64,000 bases of DNA, taken from the NCBI RefSeq assembly GCF_001995095.2, contig NZ_MTSD02000001.1:1-64000 (forward strand), given 5' to 3'. Shown here piece by piece: positions 44,224 through 52,489 of this stretch. Origin of the DNA: Oceanospirillum linum. Its GTDB lineage: Bacteria; Pseudomonadota; Gammaproteobacteria; Pseudomonadales; Halomonadaceae. Every line of letters starts with the position of its first letter. The first letter of the stretch is position 1. The notes beneath the pieces are model-generated. The model saw only the letters and a program-made list of their open reading frames with translations. It had not been told where the DNA came from and did no database searches. The position numbers were made by a program, and so were the translations under genes.

Positions 44224-45222
44224 ATGAGAATACGCCAACACATCAGCCAGACGCTATCTTGCGTAACAGACTGGCTGCAACTGCCTAAACAGTTGCGCCA
44301 GCAGGGCATTCTTGGCATGAATCAGCGTAACCATAGCTTTATCAGTCGCTATAACGACCGGGCAAAATATCCCTTAGTGGATGACAAGCTGAAAACCAAG
44401 CTGATCGCTGAGCAAGCCGGGGCAACGGTGCCTGAGCTGATTGGCGTTATCGAAAGCCAGGTCCATGTTCGCAAGATTCATCAGATGGTCGAAAACTGGC
44501 CGGGATTTGTTATCAAACCTGCTCAAGGCTCCGGTGGCAAAGGCATTCTGGTGGTCACATCCCATAAAGAAGGCTGTTACACCAAACCTTCCGGTGCGGT
44601 AGTCAGTCGCCAGGATGTCGAGCGGCATATTACCAACACTCTGGCCGGGCTCTTCTCACTGGGGGGCAAGAATGATGTCGCCGTCGTGGAAAACCTGATT
44701 GAGTTTGACGAAAGCTATGCTGACTTCAGTTACGAAGGCGTTCCGGACATTCGCGTTATCGTATTTCACGGTTATCCGGTGATGGCGATGATGCGCTGCT
44801 CCACTGCAAGCTCTGATGGTAAGGCCAACCTGCACCAGGGGGCCGTGGGTGTCGGACTGGATATTGCAACCGGAAGGGCTGTTCGGGCCGTACAGTTTGA
44901 TCACCCCATCACCCAACACCCGGACACTCTGTGCCCTCTCGATCAATTGGAGATCCCGGACTGGGAACAACTGTTAGTTCTGGCAGCCAGCGCCTGGGAG
45001 ATGACAGGCCTGGGCTATATCGGCACCGATATGGTCATCGACAAAAGCCGTGGCCCCATGGTGCTGGAACTCAACGCCCGTCCCGGACTTGCGATTCAGA
45101 CCGCCAATGGCGCTGGCCTGCTTCCTCGACTGCAAACGATAGAAGCTCTCAGGCAACAAGGTGCCATTCATCACTCGCCGGAAGAGCGGGTTGCACTATG
45201 CCGGGAGCTTTTTGCCAACTAA
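44224..45222 (+). CDS. Alpha-L-glutamate ligase-like protein (ATP-grasp, RimK-related)
   Basis: The 332-residue cytoplasmic protein has ATP-grasp features: VIKPAQGSGGKGILVV (nucleotide-binding lysine and glycine loop, about 98-113), PDIRVIVFHGYPVMAMMR, and the metal-binding MVLELNARPGLAIQTANGAG (about 278-297). RimK-like ligases add glutamate or other amino acids to a carboxylate at the expense of ATP. The acceptor is unknown here. It starts 3 bases after the 7TM gene and closes the three-gene operon, which implies a joint function in making a cell-envelope or osmotic-stress-related peptide. No terminator is evident before the convergent GNAT gene. Confidence 0.9.
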   Translation: MRIRQHISQTLSCVTDWLQLPKQLRQQGILGMNQRNHSFISRYNDRAKYPLVDDKLKTKLIAEQAGATVPELIGVIESQVHVRKIHQMVENWPGFVIKPAQGSGGKGILVVTSHKEGCYTKPSGAVVSRQDVERHITNTLAGLFSLGGKNDVAVVENLIEFDESYADFSYEGVPDIRVIVFHGYPVMAMMRCSTASSDGKANLHQGAVGVGLDIATGRAVRAVQFDHPITQHPDTLCPLDQLEIPDWEQLLVLAASAWEMTGLGYIGTDMVIDKSRGPMVLELNARPGLAIQTANGAGLLPRLQTIEALRQQGAIHHSPEERVALCRELFAN

Positions 45223-45251
45223 GGGTGATCCGGCAGGCAAGACTCCGCAGA

Positions 45252-45749
45252 TTAATCCGCTTTCTGAAACTTATGAGAACCTGCTACATGCGTCATCAGG
45301 TATTCCGGCTCACCAGTATGAGGGTCTGTTTGCCGACGCTCAATTTCAAAACCCTGAGCAACATAGAAGTCGATGGCACGCTGATTAGCTTTATAAACGG
45401 TCAACGACAAACGCGTCCGGTTGAAAGCTATCGCATGATGTAACAACGCCTTACCCTGCCCTCTGCCCTGAAAATCAGGATGGACAAAAAGCGCCGCCAG
45501 CGAATTATCATACAAAGCAGAAAATCCGGTAATCTGCCCGGTGTCATCATCAGTACAGACAAAAACCTTAGATGCCGGCAGATAGACCTCAGCCATTTCC
45601 GGCAACTGATCCTGCCAGAAAGCTTCAGAGATAAAGCTATGTGCTTTAACCGATGCGGTCAACCAGATATCCAGTACCGCCTGCATATCATCCGGCCGAC
45701 CTGCGCGAATCGTATTCATATAATCTGTTGCGCCCATTAAACGCCCCAT
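45252..45749 (-). CDS. GNAT family N-acetyltransferase (YjaB-like)
   Basis: The protein has the GNAT acetyl-CoA loop in HPDFQGRGQGKALLHHAI (R/Q-x-x-G-x-G/A type) and the C-terminal NQRAIDFYVAQGFEI. The segment IWLTASVKAHSFIS resembles E. coli YjaB. The acceptor is unknown. The longest frame is 165 residues from ATG 45749; ATG 45719 (MNTIRAGRPDD) would fit family length as well, and neither has a convincing ribosome site. Confidence 0.87.
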   Translation of the reverse strand: MGRLMGATDYMNTIRAGRPDDMQAVLDIWLTASVKAHSFISEAFWQDQLPEMAEVYLPASKVFVCTDDDTGQITGFSALYDNSLAALFVHPDFQGRGQGKALLHHAIAFNRTRLSLTVYKANQRAIDFYVAQGFEIERRQTDPHTGEPEYLMTHVAGSHKFQKAD

Positions 45750-45862
45750 AAAAAAGACTTCATAATGACCATATCAGCACCACACTGACACGACTTTATC
45801 TGAAACAAACAGGCCACCGGGACAGCAGTGTTCCATCCGCACCTGAACAAGAGCGCGCAAGT

Positions 45863-46804
45863 TTATACGCCAAGAAACTCTGAAACAAATCTTTCACGGT
45901 TCTCACCCACATAATCCAAAAATGCCTGCATCGCGGGTGTCGGGTGCTTCGCCTGAGGGTGTACCACGCAAAAGTCACGCCTCAATGGGAACCCCTCAAG
46001 AGCCACCTCTTGCAACCGCCCTAATTCAAGCTCTGCCGGAATACTCAGTCTTGGCAACACCCCAACCCCCAGACCCGCAATTACACCGTGTTTAACCGAG
46101 TCATTTGACCCCAGTTCCATACCCGGCTTAAACCTCAAGCGCTTCTGCTGACAATGCTGCTCCAAAGCCAGACGGCTACCTGAGCCGGGCTCCCGGACCA
46201 GAAGATGACTATCCAGAAATCGCTGGGGGGAAACCCGATCCAGTGACAACAGGGGATGCCCTTCAGGTACAACAGGAACCAGCTCATTATCAAGAAATGG
46301 CAACGACACCAGAGCCCGGTCAACAGGCACCATACCCATAATGATCAGATCATCAGTATTCTCATGTAGTCGCTGCAGTGCTGTTGCCCGGTTCACCACC
46401 TTTACACTGACATTGATCTTGGGGTGAAGATTCAGAAACCCCTTCAGCAGATAGGGCACCATATATTGCGCCGTACTCACCGCCACCAGCCGCAGCTCCC
46501 CGGCAACATTTCCTTTTAACGCCCCCAGATCAGTCTGAAGATTGGAAAGCTCAATAAAAATATGATTAATGCTGTCGGCTAAACGCTCCGCCGCAGCCGT
46601 ACTGAAAAGCCTGCGGCCCACATATTCAAACAGAGGCTGATCCACCGCTTGTTCCAGCTGACGCACCTGACTGCTCACCGCAGGCTGCGTCAGGCCAAGC
46701 AACTCTCCCGCCTTACTGTAACTGCGCTGCTCATAAACAGCTTTAAAGACCTGCAACTGACGGAATATCAGCCTTCCCGTCAGCTTGTGTACCGATAACG
46801 GCAT
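45863..46804 (-). CDS. LysR family transcriptional regulator (1), CbbR-like
   Basis: The 313-residue protein has an N-terminal winged helix (IFRQLQVFKAVYEQRSYSKA, LTQPAVSSQVRQLE) and a periplasmic-binding-protein-like effector domain with the CbbR/CysB-style REPGSGSR and SNDSVKHGVIAGLGVGVLP. It is related to the second LysR protein at 48410-49378, sharing the same motifs. GGTGAAGC precedes ATG 46804. Upstream lies an inverted repeat and then a rightward small transcript candidate, its likely target. CbbR-like proteins sense carbon-metabolism intermediates. Confidence 0.92.
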   Translation of the reverse strand: MPLSVHKLTGRLIFRQLQVFKAVYEQRSYSKAGELLGLTQPAVSSQVRQLEQAVDQPLFEYVGRRLFSTAAAERLADSINHIFIELSNLQTDLGALKGNVAGELRLVAVSTAQYMVPYLLKGFLNLHPKINVSVKVVNRATALQRLHENTDDLIIMGMVPVDRALVSLPFLDNELVPVVPEGHPLLSLDRVSPQRFLDSHLLVREPGSGSRLALEQHCQQKRLRFKPGMELGSNDSVKHGVIAGLGVGVLPRLSIPAELELGRLQEVALEGFPLRRDFCVVHPQAKHPTPAMQAFLDYVGENRERFVSEFLGV

Positions 46805-46840
46805 GCTTCACCCTTAAACGACCATATGTAAACAACCAAG

Positions 46841-46858
46841 TATAAACAAAAGCTTATA
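46841..46858. promoter_or_regulatory. Candidate LysR binding site
   Basis: TATAA (46841-46845) and TTATA (46854-46858) form an inverted repeat with 8 bases between, fitting the T-N11-A rule of LysR sites. It is 37-54 bases upstream of the leftward lysR start and just before the rightward promoter candidate. Confidence 0.45.
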
Positions 46859-46902
46859 GGTAAACGAAAAAATATCAATTTTACCTTATCTGTAAAGCAC
46901 TC

Positions 46903-47055
46903 TAATCTTGCACCACTTCTGGAGACAGATCATGCCCTTGTCTGACGGCACGGATCGGTTTTCAGTAATAGCACAATCGGCCAGAGTTTAAGGCACGTTT
47001 CGGAGCAGGGTTTAGCGACTTTCTGAAATAAGCCTTTTACTCAGGCCTTTTTTTT
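46903..47055 (+). ncRNA. Candidate small transcript with a 19-codon ORF next to lysR (1)
   Basis: A promoter-like pair TTACCT (46881-46886), 16 bases, TAATCT (46903-46908) is followed by GGAGA, ATG 46932 and an ORF of 19 codons (MPLSDGTDRFSVIAQSARV, stop 46989-46991). Downstream, a short stem with one bulge (AAGCC/GGCCTT) runs into eight T (47048-47055). A predicted RNA of about 140 bases could be a regulatory RNA, a small-protein mRNA or the truncated start of a lost LysR target. The rest of 47056-47277 shows only a weak GGCTAC/GTAGCC hairpin after the RHH gene. Confidence 0.35.
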
Positions 47056-47277
47056 ATCGAGACCCTGCCCATGTTTTTTTCAGTCATCGGCAAGCACTCC
47101 GCTGCTGATATTTACGATTCAGACAACTCAGAGCCGACTCCGCTTGCATGCTATCCCATTTGGGGCCTGCTCACGTATTAGCGCCGTTGATGTTTAAGGG
47201 AGGGGGATTGAAGGGCTACAGAGTTTTAAGCCGTAGCCAAAGAGTTTTTCTTTACAAGAAATGAAGCGATAAGCCAG

Positions 47278-47652
47278 TTATTGGCCGATACGTGACCGGC
47301 GCACACCTCGGGTGTACTTTTCTTTTTCGAGAATAGAACCCGCATCAACGGTACCCAGCGGCGTGTTTTCATCACGCTCTAACTGACCATCCGCAATCAG
47401 TGATAGGTAGCGAGAACAACAAACACGTAAAAACGATGTAAAGTTGCCAATATCATGCTCAGCATCCAGAGATTCCAGGTACAGCTTGCTGATCATTTGT
47501 CCCACCGTCATGCTATCGCGATGTACCACCTCCTCAAGTATTTCCCAGAAAAACTCTTCCAAACGAATGGAAGTCACCACGCCATCAATACGTAATGATT
47601 TAGTTCGACTGGACCACAGATGACTATCTGCATTAATGAAGAGCTGGCACAT
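47278..47652 (-). CDS. Ribbon-helix-helix domain protein (RHH_4 type)
   Basis: The 124-residue protein carries the RHH_4 pattern: SRTKSLRIDGVVTSIRLEEFFWEIL, shown here as SRTKSLRIDGVVTSIRLEE plus FFWEIL, then MTVGQMISKLYLESL and FTSFLRVCCSRYL. Such proteins are small dimeric DNA-binding factors or arylsulfate-linked regulators; the target is unknown. I chose ATG 47652 because AAAAGG lies 8 bases upstream; GTG 47661 is in frame. It lies 16 bases behind the DJ-1/PfpI gene and probably shares its transcript. Confidence 0.82.
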   Translation of the reverse strand: MCQLFINADSHLWSSRTKSLRIDGVVTSIRLEEFFWEILEEVVHRDSMTVGQMISKLYLESLDAEHDIGNFTSFLRVCCSRYLSLIADGQLERDENTPLGTVDAGSILEKEKYTRGVRRSRIGQ

Positions 47653-47668
47653 ACGCAACACCTTTTAG

Positions 47669-48226
47669 TTAAAACAAAGCAACAAACTGCCTTAGCATAG
47701 CAGGATGTGCCGGCCATGCCGGTGCTGTGACAAGCTTACCATCCGTGACAGCACCATCCATCGGCAGCTCAACATAGGTTGCTCCGGCCATGTTAACTTC
47801 TGGCTCACAGGCAGGATAAGCAGAGACCTGCTTACCTTCGATCACATTGGCCGCCGTTAATAACTGTGCACCATGGCAGATCGCAGCAACCGGCTTATCT
47901 GCCTCAAAAAACTGCCGGATCAGCCGGATAACAGCTGGATTGAGTCTTAGGTACTCAGGGGCTCGTCCGCCAGGTAAGTATAAGGCATCGTAATCACTCA
48001 TTTTAACGCTTTCAAAATCAGCATTTAAAACAAAGTTATGCCCGCGCTTCTCGGTATAAGTCTGATCGCCTTCAAAGTCATGGATAGAGGTTGAAATTGT
48101 ATCGCCAGCTTTCTTGTCCGGGCAGACCGCGCTGACATCATGCCCCATTGCAATTAAGGCCTGGAAGGGCACCATGTTTTCATAATCTTCAACAAAGTCA
48201 CCGGTAATCATCAGTACTTTAGCCAT
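47669..48226 (-). CDS. DJ-1/PfpI family protein
   Basis: The 185-residue protein has the DJ-1/PfpI fold, with [16 protein letters not shown], the nucleophile elbow [10 protein letters not shown] (reactive Cys) and a C-terminal [20 protein letters not shown]. Family members are deglycases, glyoxalases, stress chaperones or intracellular peptidases, and sequence alone does not decide. GGAGAATAAAC precedes ATG 48226. It heads a two-gene unit with the RHH protein. Confidence 0.9.
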   Translation of the reverse strand: MAKVLMITGDFVEDYENMVPFQALIAMGHDVSAVCPDKKAGDTISTSIHDFEGDQTYTEKRGHNFVLNADFESVKMSDYDALYLPGGRAPEYLRLNPAVIRLIRQFFEADKPVAAICHGAQLLTAANVIEGKQVSAYPACEPEVNMAGATYVELPMDGAVTDGKLVTAPAWPAHPAMLRQFVALF

Positions 48227-48409
48227 GTTTATTCTCCTTATTAAAATAGATTATGGCGGCTCTAGTGAATCATAATCAGCCCTACAAGGTGTAATAAGGG
48301 AATACTACGCCGTAATCTTCACCTGCCCACAACCCAACCGTACTGATATAAACTCAGCTCTGCATATGGTCATCCTTCACAAACCAAGGTGACCTGACAG
48401 GCGGCAGGC

Positions 48410-49378
48410 TCAAAACAAAACCCGATTGAGAGAACCGGAAGACTCCTTCAAATCTATCTGCTCACGGCCCGGCTGTTTAATATAGTCGAGAAAGGCACTG
48501 GCCACTGGAGATAGCGGTTTATCCTTCAACCAGGCCAGATACCAGTGGGTTACGATCGGCAGCTGCTCCACATTAAGCACCGCCAACCCCTGCTGCTCAC
48601 CAAATGCCAGGGTATGCTCTGACAGCACAGAAACCCCCAGACCTGACATCACGGAGTGTTTGATCGCTTCATTACTCTCAATGGTCATACGTATATTAGG
48701 TGCCATACCTAAGCGGCTCAGGTGAACCTCAATGGCATGGCGGGTTCCCGAGCCTTCCTCACGCATCAAAAATGGGGCCCGACAAAAAGCCTCCAACGAA
48801 ACCAGCTGCTCAGGCGCACCAGCTGCCAGAGGATGATCCAGGGGTGAAATCGCCTGCAACCTGTTAGGCAGAAGAGCCATCATATCCAGCTTGTCACTAT
48901 CCGGTGGATGACTGAACACATAGAAGTCATCTTCCCCGGAGCGGAGCCGTTGAATAATCTGTTGCCGATTCCCCACATGGAAACGGCCATCAATCTGAGG
49001 AAATTTTCGGCTAAAATCACCGATCAGATGGGGAATAAAGTATTTTGCCGTGGTCACAATAGCCAGGCTCAAAGTACCTGCCATCAGCCCTTTCAGGCCT
49101 GCCAGCTGCATATCAAGGCGTTCAAAACAGCCCAGCACCTCAATGGCCGTTTTAACCGCTGCCTCCCCTGCCTCTGTCAGATTCAGCTTTCGCCCAACCT
49201 GATAATAGAGCGGCATCGACATTCCCTCTGACAGCTTCCTGAGCTGCATAGAAACCGTTGGCTGCGTCAGGTGCAGTTTTTTAGCTGCACCACTAATACT
49301 GCCTGAATGATAAACCGCCAATAAAATCTCTAACTGGCGCAAAGTCCCTACCCTGGCCTGAGTTCTGGACTCTTTCAC
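48410..49378 (-). CDS. LysR family transcriptional regulator (2), CbbR-like, divergent from carbonic anhydrase
   Basis: The 322-residue protein has an N-terminal winged helix (LRQLEILLAVYHSGSISGAA, LTQPTVSMQLRKLSE) and an effector domain with REEGSGTRHAIE and ESNEAIKHSVMSGLGVSVL, like the first LysR protein. It starts at GTG 49378 after GAGGAGAGGG. The divergent neighbour is a beta-carbonic anhydrase, with repeated AGATA/TATCT operators between them. I infer that it controls the anhydrase in response to inorganic-carbon or carbon-metabolite supply. Confidence 0.92.
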   Translation of the reverse strand: MKESRTQARVGTLRQLEILLAVYHSGSISGAAKKLHLTQPTVSMQLRKLSEGMSMPLYYQVGRKLNLTEAGEAAVKTAIEVLGCFERLDMQLAGLKGLMAGTLSLAIVTTAKYFIPHLIGDFSRKFPQIDGRFHVGNRQQIIQRLRSGEDDFYVFSHPPDSDKLDMMALLPNRLQAISPLDHPLAAGAPEQLVSLEAFCRAPFLMREEGSGTRHAIEVHLSRLGMAPNIRMTIESNEAIKHSVMSGLGVSVLSEHTLAFGEQQGLAVLNVEQLPIVTHWYLAWLKDKPLSPVASAFLDYIKQPGREQIDLKESSGSLNRVLF

Positions 49379-49449
49379 AACCCTCTCCTCTAACAGATCC
49401 AGGCAACAACAGCTGCTTCCGGACGATAAAAACGCTCAAACCACATGTT

Positions 49450-49494
49450 AGATAAATATCTATACAATAACTAGATAATATCTATTTTTATCTA
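49450..49494. promoter_or_regulatory. Repeated LysR operator between lysR (2) and carbonic anhydrase
   Basis: AGATA-AA-TATCT (49450-49461) and AGATA-A-TATCT (49473-49483) are two near-identical dyads, and a third TATCT half-site lies at 49490-49494. Multiple AT-rich dyads in a divergent gap are typical of LysR recognition and activation sites. Confidence 0.65.
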
Positions 49495-49652
49495 TCCTCT
49501 GCCTAATAGACAATGTCACCACAAATTACAGATTGCACTTTTCCGCTTCAGTCAATGCGGTAAAGACTAAGCTAAATGAAGAAACGGCACCTGAGCGACA
49601 GGCCGGTGCTGCCCTCGAATAAGATAATAACAACCCCTGGAGATGGCTCAGC

Positions 49653-50315
49653 GTGGATAAAATTGTTAAGGGCGTGCTAAATTTCCGCCAAAATGTGTAC
49701 CCCGAGCATAAAGATCTGTTTGGTACTTTGGCTTCCGGCCAAAGCCCGGACGTTCTTTTTATTACCTGCTCTGATTCCCGTATCGACCCAAACCTGATGA
49801 CGGGAACGGTCCCCGGCGACCTTTTTATCTGTCGTAACGCCGGCAATATTATCCCGCCGCACAGCAATGAGACGGGGGGCATGACCGCTTCTGTAGAATA
49901 CGCCGTTGCTGTTTTAGGGGTTCGCCACATCATCATCTGTGGCCATACCGACTGCGGTGCCATCAAAGGTGCTCTGAATATGAACGCCCTGGACGGCCTG
50001 CCCCATGTTAAAGAGTGGCTTGGCCACTGCCGGTCTGCCATGGAGATTGTGCGCGAACGCCACGATATCGGCCACAGCGAATGTATCGGACACGAGCACC
50101 TGGACGAAGCCATTGAGCAAAACGTGCTGCAGCAAGTTCAGCATATCCGTACTCACCCGGCTGTCGCCGCCAAGCTGGCGACAGGCAAGATTGATATCCA
50201 TGGCTGGATCTACAATATCAAAACCGGTGGCGTACGCTGCTGCAACCATAACGATGCTGAATTCCACGAGTTCGAACAACAGTACGCCACTGTGATTGAG
50301 CGGATTCAGGACTGA
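49653..50315 (+). CDS. can: Beta-class carbonic anhydrase
   Basis: The 220-residue enzyme interconverts CO2 and bicarbonate in the cytoplasm. The zinc ligands are Cys39 (CSDSR), His98 and Cys101 (GHTDCGA), with the Asp-Arg dyad Asp41/Arg43 and the GGMTASVEYAV and DIHGWIYNIKTGGV segments of the plant/bacterial beta type. It starts at GTG 49653 with GGAGA 9 bases upstream; no better ATG is in frame. It is divergent from a CbbR-like LysR regulator. Confidence 0.95.
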   Translation: MDKIVKGVLNFRQNVYPEHKDLFGTLASGQSPDVLFITCSDSRIDPNLMTGTVPGDLFICRNAGNIIPPHSNETGGMTASVEYAVAVLGVRHIIICGHTDCGAIKGALNMNALDGLPHVKEWLGHCRSAMEIVRERHDIGHSECIGHEHLDEAIEQNVLQQVQHIRTHPAVAAKLATGKIDIHGWIYNIKTGGVRCCNHNDAEFHEFEQQYATVIERIQD

Positions 50316-50336
50316 CCTGATATCGCTGAACCCCAT

Positions 50337-50366
50337 CGGGAACAGGACAGCGCCTGTTCCCGCTTT
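50337..50366 (+). terminator. Terminator of the carbonic anhydrase gene
   Basis: CGGGAACAGG (50337-50346) pairs perfectly with CCTGTTCCCG (50353-50362) across a 6-base loop, 21 bases after the stop, followed by a weak T-rich stretch. Confidence 0.7.
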
Positions 50367-50399
50367 AACCTGCAAACAGAATAATTTTTATCTCTTCCC

Positions 50400-50681
50400 G
50401 AATTAAGGCATAATAGTGCGCCTCTTTTTCGCTGAACCAGCCACACTGTCAGGGTATCTTAAAACCTGCCAGACGACAGGCCGCCCACTAGGGCCGGTTG
50501 GTTATGACAAACAGCTTTATTTTCAGCCCGTACTTTATGTCAGCGACCTTATCCAAGATGGATCAGGTCTTGCTGCTATTGTTTTTAAAGTTTCTTAACT
50601 CTTAAAAAAAGAGTTCTGAATAAAGAGACTTAAGAACGGGTTGCTGGTCGGGCTGCACTATAAAAACGGAGAGCTACCGTA
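50400..50681 (+). promoter_or_regulatory. Promoter and long structured leader of purEK
   Basis: A -10-like CATAAT (50409-50414) lies about 270 bases before the purE start. The leader contains a hairpin GACCTTATCC (50545-50554) with 50560-50569 (one mismatch) followed by a T-rich stretch, and an AACTCTT/AAGAGTT hairpin about 35 bases downstream. A 60-codon frame inside (50416-50598) has no ribosome site and looks fortuitous. No PurR-type box is seen. Attenuation by an unknown mechanism is possible. Confidence 0.4.
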
Positions 50682-51170
50682 ATGAAATTTGCTAAAGTCA
50701 CCATCGTAATGGGTTCTCAGTCCGACTGGGCCACCATGCAGGAAGCCATCAAACCGCTTGAAGCACTGGGTGTTGAATATGTTGCAGGTGTTGTTTCTGC
50801 CCACCGAACCCCACAGCGACTGGTTGAGTTTGCAACCCGTGCCCACGAAGAAGGTACCGAAGTTATTATCGCCGGTGCCGGTGGTGCAGCTCACCTGCCG
50901 GGCATGATCGCCGCTGAAACTCACTTGCCGGTTGTGGCCGTGCCTGTTGCCAGCCGACATCTTAAAGGTATGGATAGCCTCCTCTCTATCGTACAGATGC
51001 CACGGGGTGTTGCCGTGTGCACTCAGGCGATTGGTGAAGCGGGTGCTTATAATGCAGGCCTGATGGCTGCTCAGATGCTGGCGATGAAAGACGAGGCTCT
51101 GCGTGAGCGCCTGATCGCCTTCCGTAAAAAGCAGACAGACGGCGTGGCCTTTGAACTGGTCACCGATTGA
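50682..51170 (+). CDS. purE: N5-carboxyaminoimidazole ribonucleotide mutase
   Basis: This 162-residue class I PurE converts N5-CAIR to CAIR in de novo purine synthesis. The signatures are [28 protein letters not shown] (active-site His), [15 protein letters not shown] and [21 protein letters not shown] precedes ATG 50682. It is followed by purK after 125 bases, and the two enzymes act in sequence. Confidence 0.97.
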   Translation: MKFAKVTIVMGSQSDWATMQEAIKPLEALGVEYVAGVVSAHRTPQRLVEFATRAHEEGTEVIIAGAGGAAHLPGMIAAETHLPVVAVPVASRHLKGMDSLLSIVQMPRGVAVCTQAIGEAGAYNAGLMAAQMLAMKDEALRERLIAFRKKQTDGVAFELVTD

Positions 51171-51295
51171 TTTTCTGCAGCGGGCGCCCCGGCACCCGCC
51201 TGTGGCTAAGGTCTGATAAAACAGGCCCCTGGCCACCATGATTAAGGTTTTAGAATGCAAAGCATGAGTCATCATGCAAGTTTGAGGATTAACGT

Positions 51296-52414
51296 ATGAA
51301 AGTTGCCGTTGTCGGTAGCGGCCAATTGGCCCGCATGATGGCGTTGTCAGCCTGGCCTATGGGCATCCGGTTCAGCTATCTGGTGCAGCAGGGGGATTCT
51401 CTTGATCCGATTACAAGCCTTGGCGATGTGATCTACGATGAAGCCTTCCCGGAAGCAGAAGCCCTGTATAAAGCACTGGGTGAGCCAGACGTGATCACCG
51501 TTGAGAAAGAAGCGGTTGATACGGATCGTCTGAAAGCACTGCAGGCGTTCTGCCCGGTTTATCCTGATCCGAAAATGCTGGAAACCTGCCGTCACCGCGG
51601 TCTGGAAAAGAGCTGGGTAAATGAGCAGGGCGTTGATGTTGCGCCATACCGTCGCACCGGCAACCGTCAGGAGATTCTGGCGGCACTGGACGCCATCGGC
51701 TATCCAGCCATTCTGAAAACCTGCACCGGCGGCTACGATGGTTATGGTCAGTGGCGCATCAAAAGTGCAGAAGACGCTGTTGCCCTGGAAGAAGAGGTGT
51801 GTAATCTGGACTGCGTACTGGAAGGTTTTGTTAACTTCAAGCGTGAAGTGTCCATGATCGCCGTCCGCAACGCAGAAGGTGAAAGCCGCTTCTACCCATT
51901 GACAGAAAACCTGCACCGCGACGGCACCTTGCTGACTTCAAAAGCACCGGCTCCGAACCTGACTGCTGAACTACAGCAACAGGCTGAAGAGATCGCCAAC
52001 AAACTGCTGGCGGCATCAAACTACGTGGGTATTCTGGCCATTGAGTTCTTCGTGACCGAAACCGCGGATGGCGGAGAACATCTGGTTGTTAACGAGATGG
52101 CACCGCGTGTACACAACTCCGGCCACTGGACACAGCTGGGTTGTATCAGCAGCCAGTTCAACAACCACATTCGCGCCATCACCGGACTGCCCCTGGGCAA
52201 CACTCAGGCGATGAAGATCACCGGCATGGTGAACCTGCTGGGTGTCGAGATGGACAACAGCGTTCTGGTCAACAGCGACCAGCAGCTGCACGGCTACGGA
52301 AAGAGCCTGCGTCCGGGCCGTAAGATGGGCCATATCAATCTGGTCGCCGACAGCTACGAAGAGCTGGACGCCCAGATTAACGCCACTCTGGCAAAGGTTT
52401 ATCCTGAAGGTTAA
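51296..52414 (+). CDS. purK: 5-(carboxyamino)imidazole ribonucleotide synthase
   Basis: This 372-residue ATP-grasp enzyme carboxylates AIR with bicarbonate and ATP to N5-CAIR, the substrate of PurE. It shows the N-terminal VVGSGQLARMMALSAWPMGI, the ATP-grasp core AILKTCTGGYDGYGQW and the metal site HLVVNEMAPRVHNSGHWT. GAGGATTAACGT precedes ATG 51296. The bicarbonate-producing carbonic anhydrase lies just upstream of purEK, which may be functional or accidental. Confidence 0.97.
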   Translation: MKVAVVGSGQLARMMALSAWPMGIRFSYLVQQGDSLDPITSLGDVIYDEAFPEAEALYKALGEPDVITVEKEAVDTDRLKALQAFCPVYPDPKMLETCRHRGLEKSWVNEQGVDVAPYRRTGNRQEILAALDAIGYPAILKTCTGGYDGYGQWRIKSAEDAVALEEEVCNLDCVLEGFVNFKREVSMIAVRNAEGESRFYPLTENLHRDGTLLTSKAPAPNLTAELQQQAEEIANKLLAASNYVGILAIEFFVTETADGGEHLVVNEMAPRVHNSGHWTQLGCISSQFNNHIRAITGLPLGNTQAMKITGMVNLLGVEMDNSVLVNSDQQLHGYGKSLRPGRKMGHINLVADSYEELDAQINATLAKVYPEG

Positions 52415-52444
52415 GTCTTACGTGCCAAAGCGTTAAACAAAAAA

Positions 52445-52472
52445 AACCGAACTCAATGAGTTCGGTTTTTTT
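52445..52472. terminator. Bidirectional terminator after purK
   Basis: AACCGAACTC (52445-52454 approximately) pairs with GAGTTCGGTT (52458-52467) across a 3-4 base loop, with A6 on the left and T7 on the right, so it serves purK and the convergent gene. Confidence 0.92.
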
Positions 52473-52489
52473 ATGGTTAACCAGATTAA

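Noticed and set aside
50416-50598. 60-codon frame in the purE leader as a leader peptide
   Set aside because: No ribosome site precedes it and it shows no amino-acid bias suggesting attenuation; I treat the interval as leader RNA.
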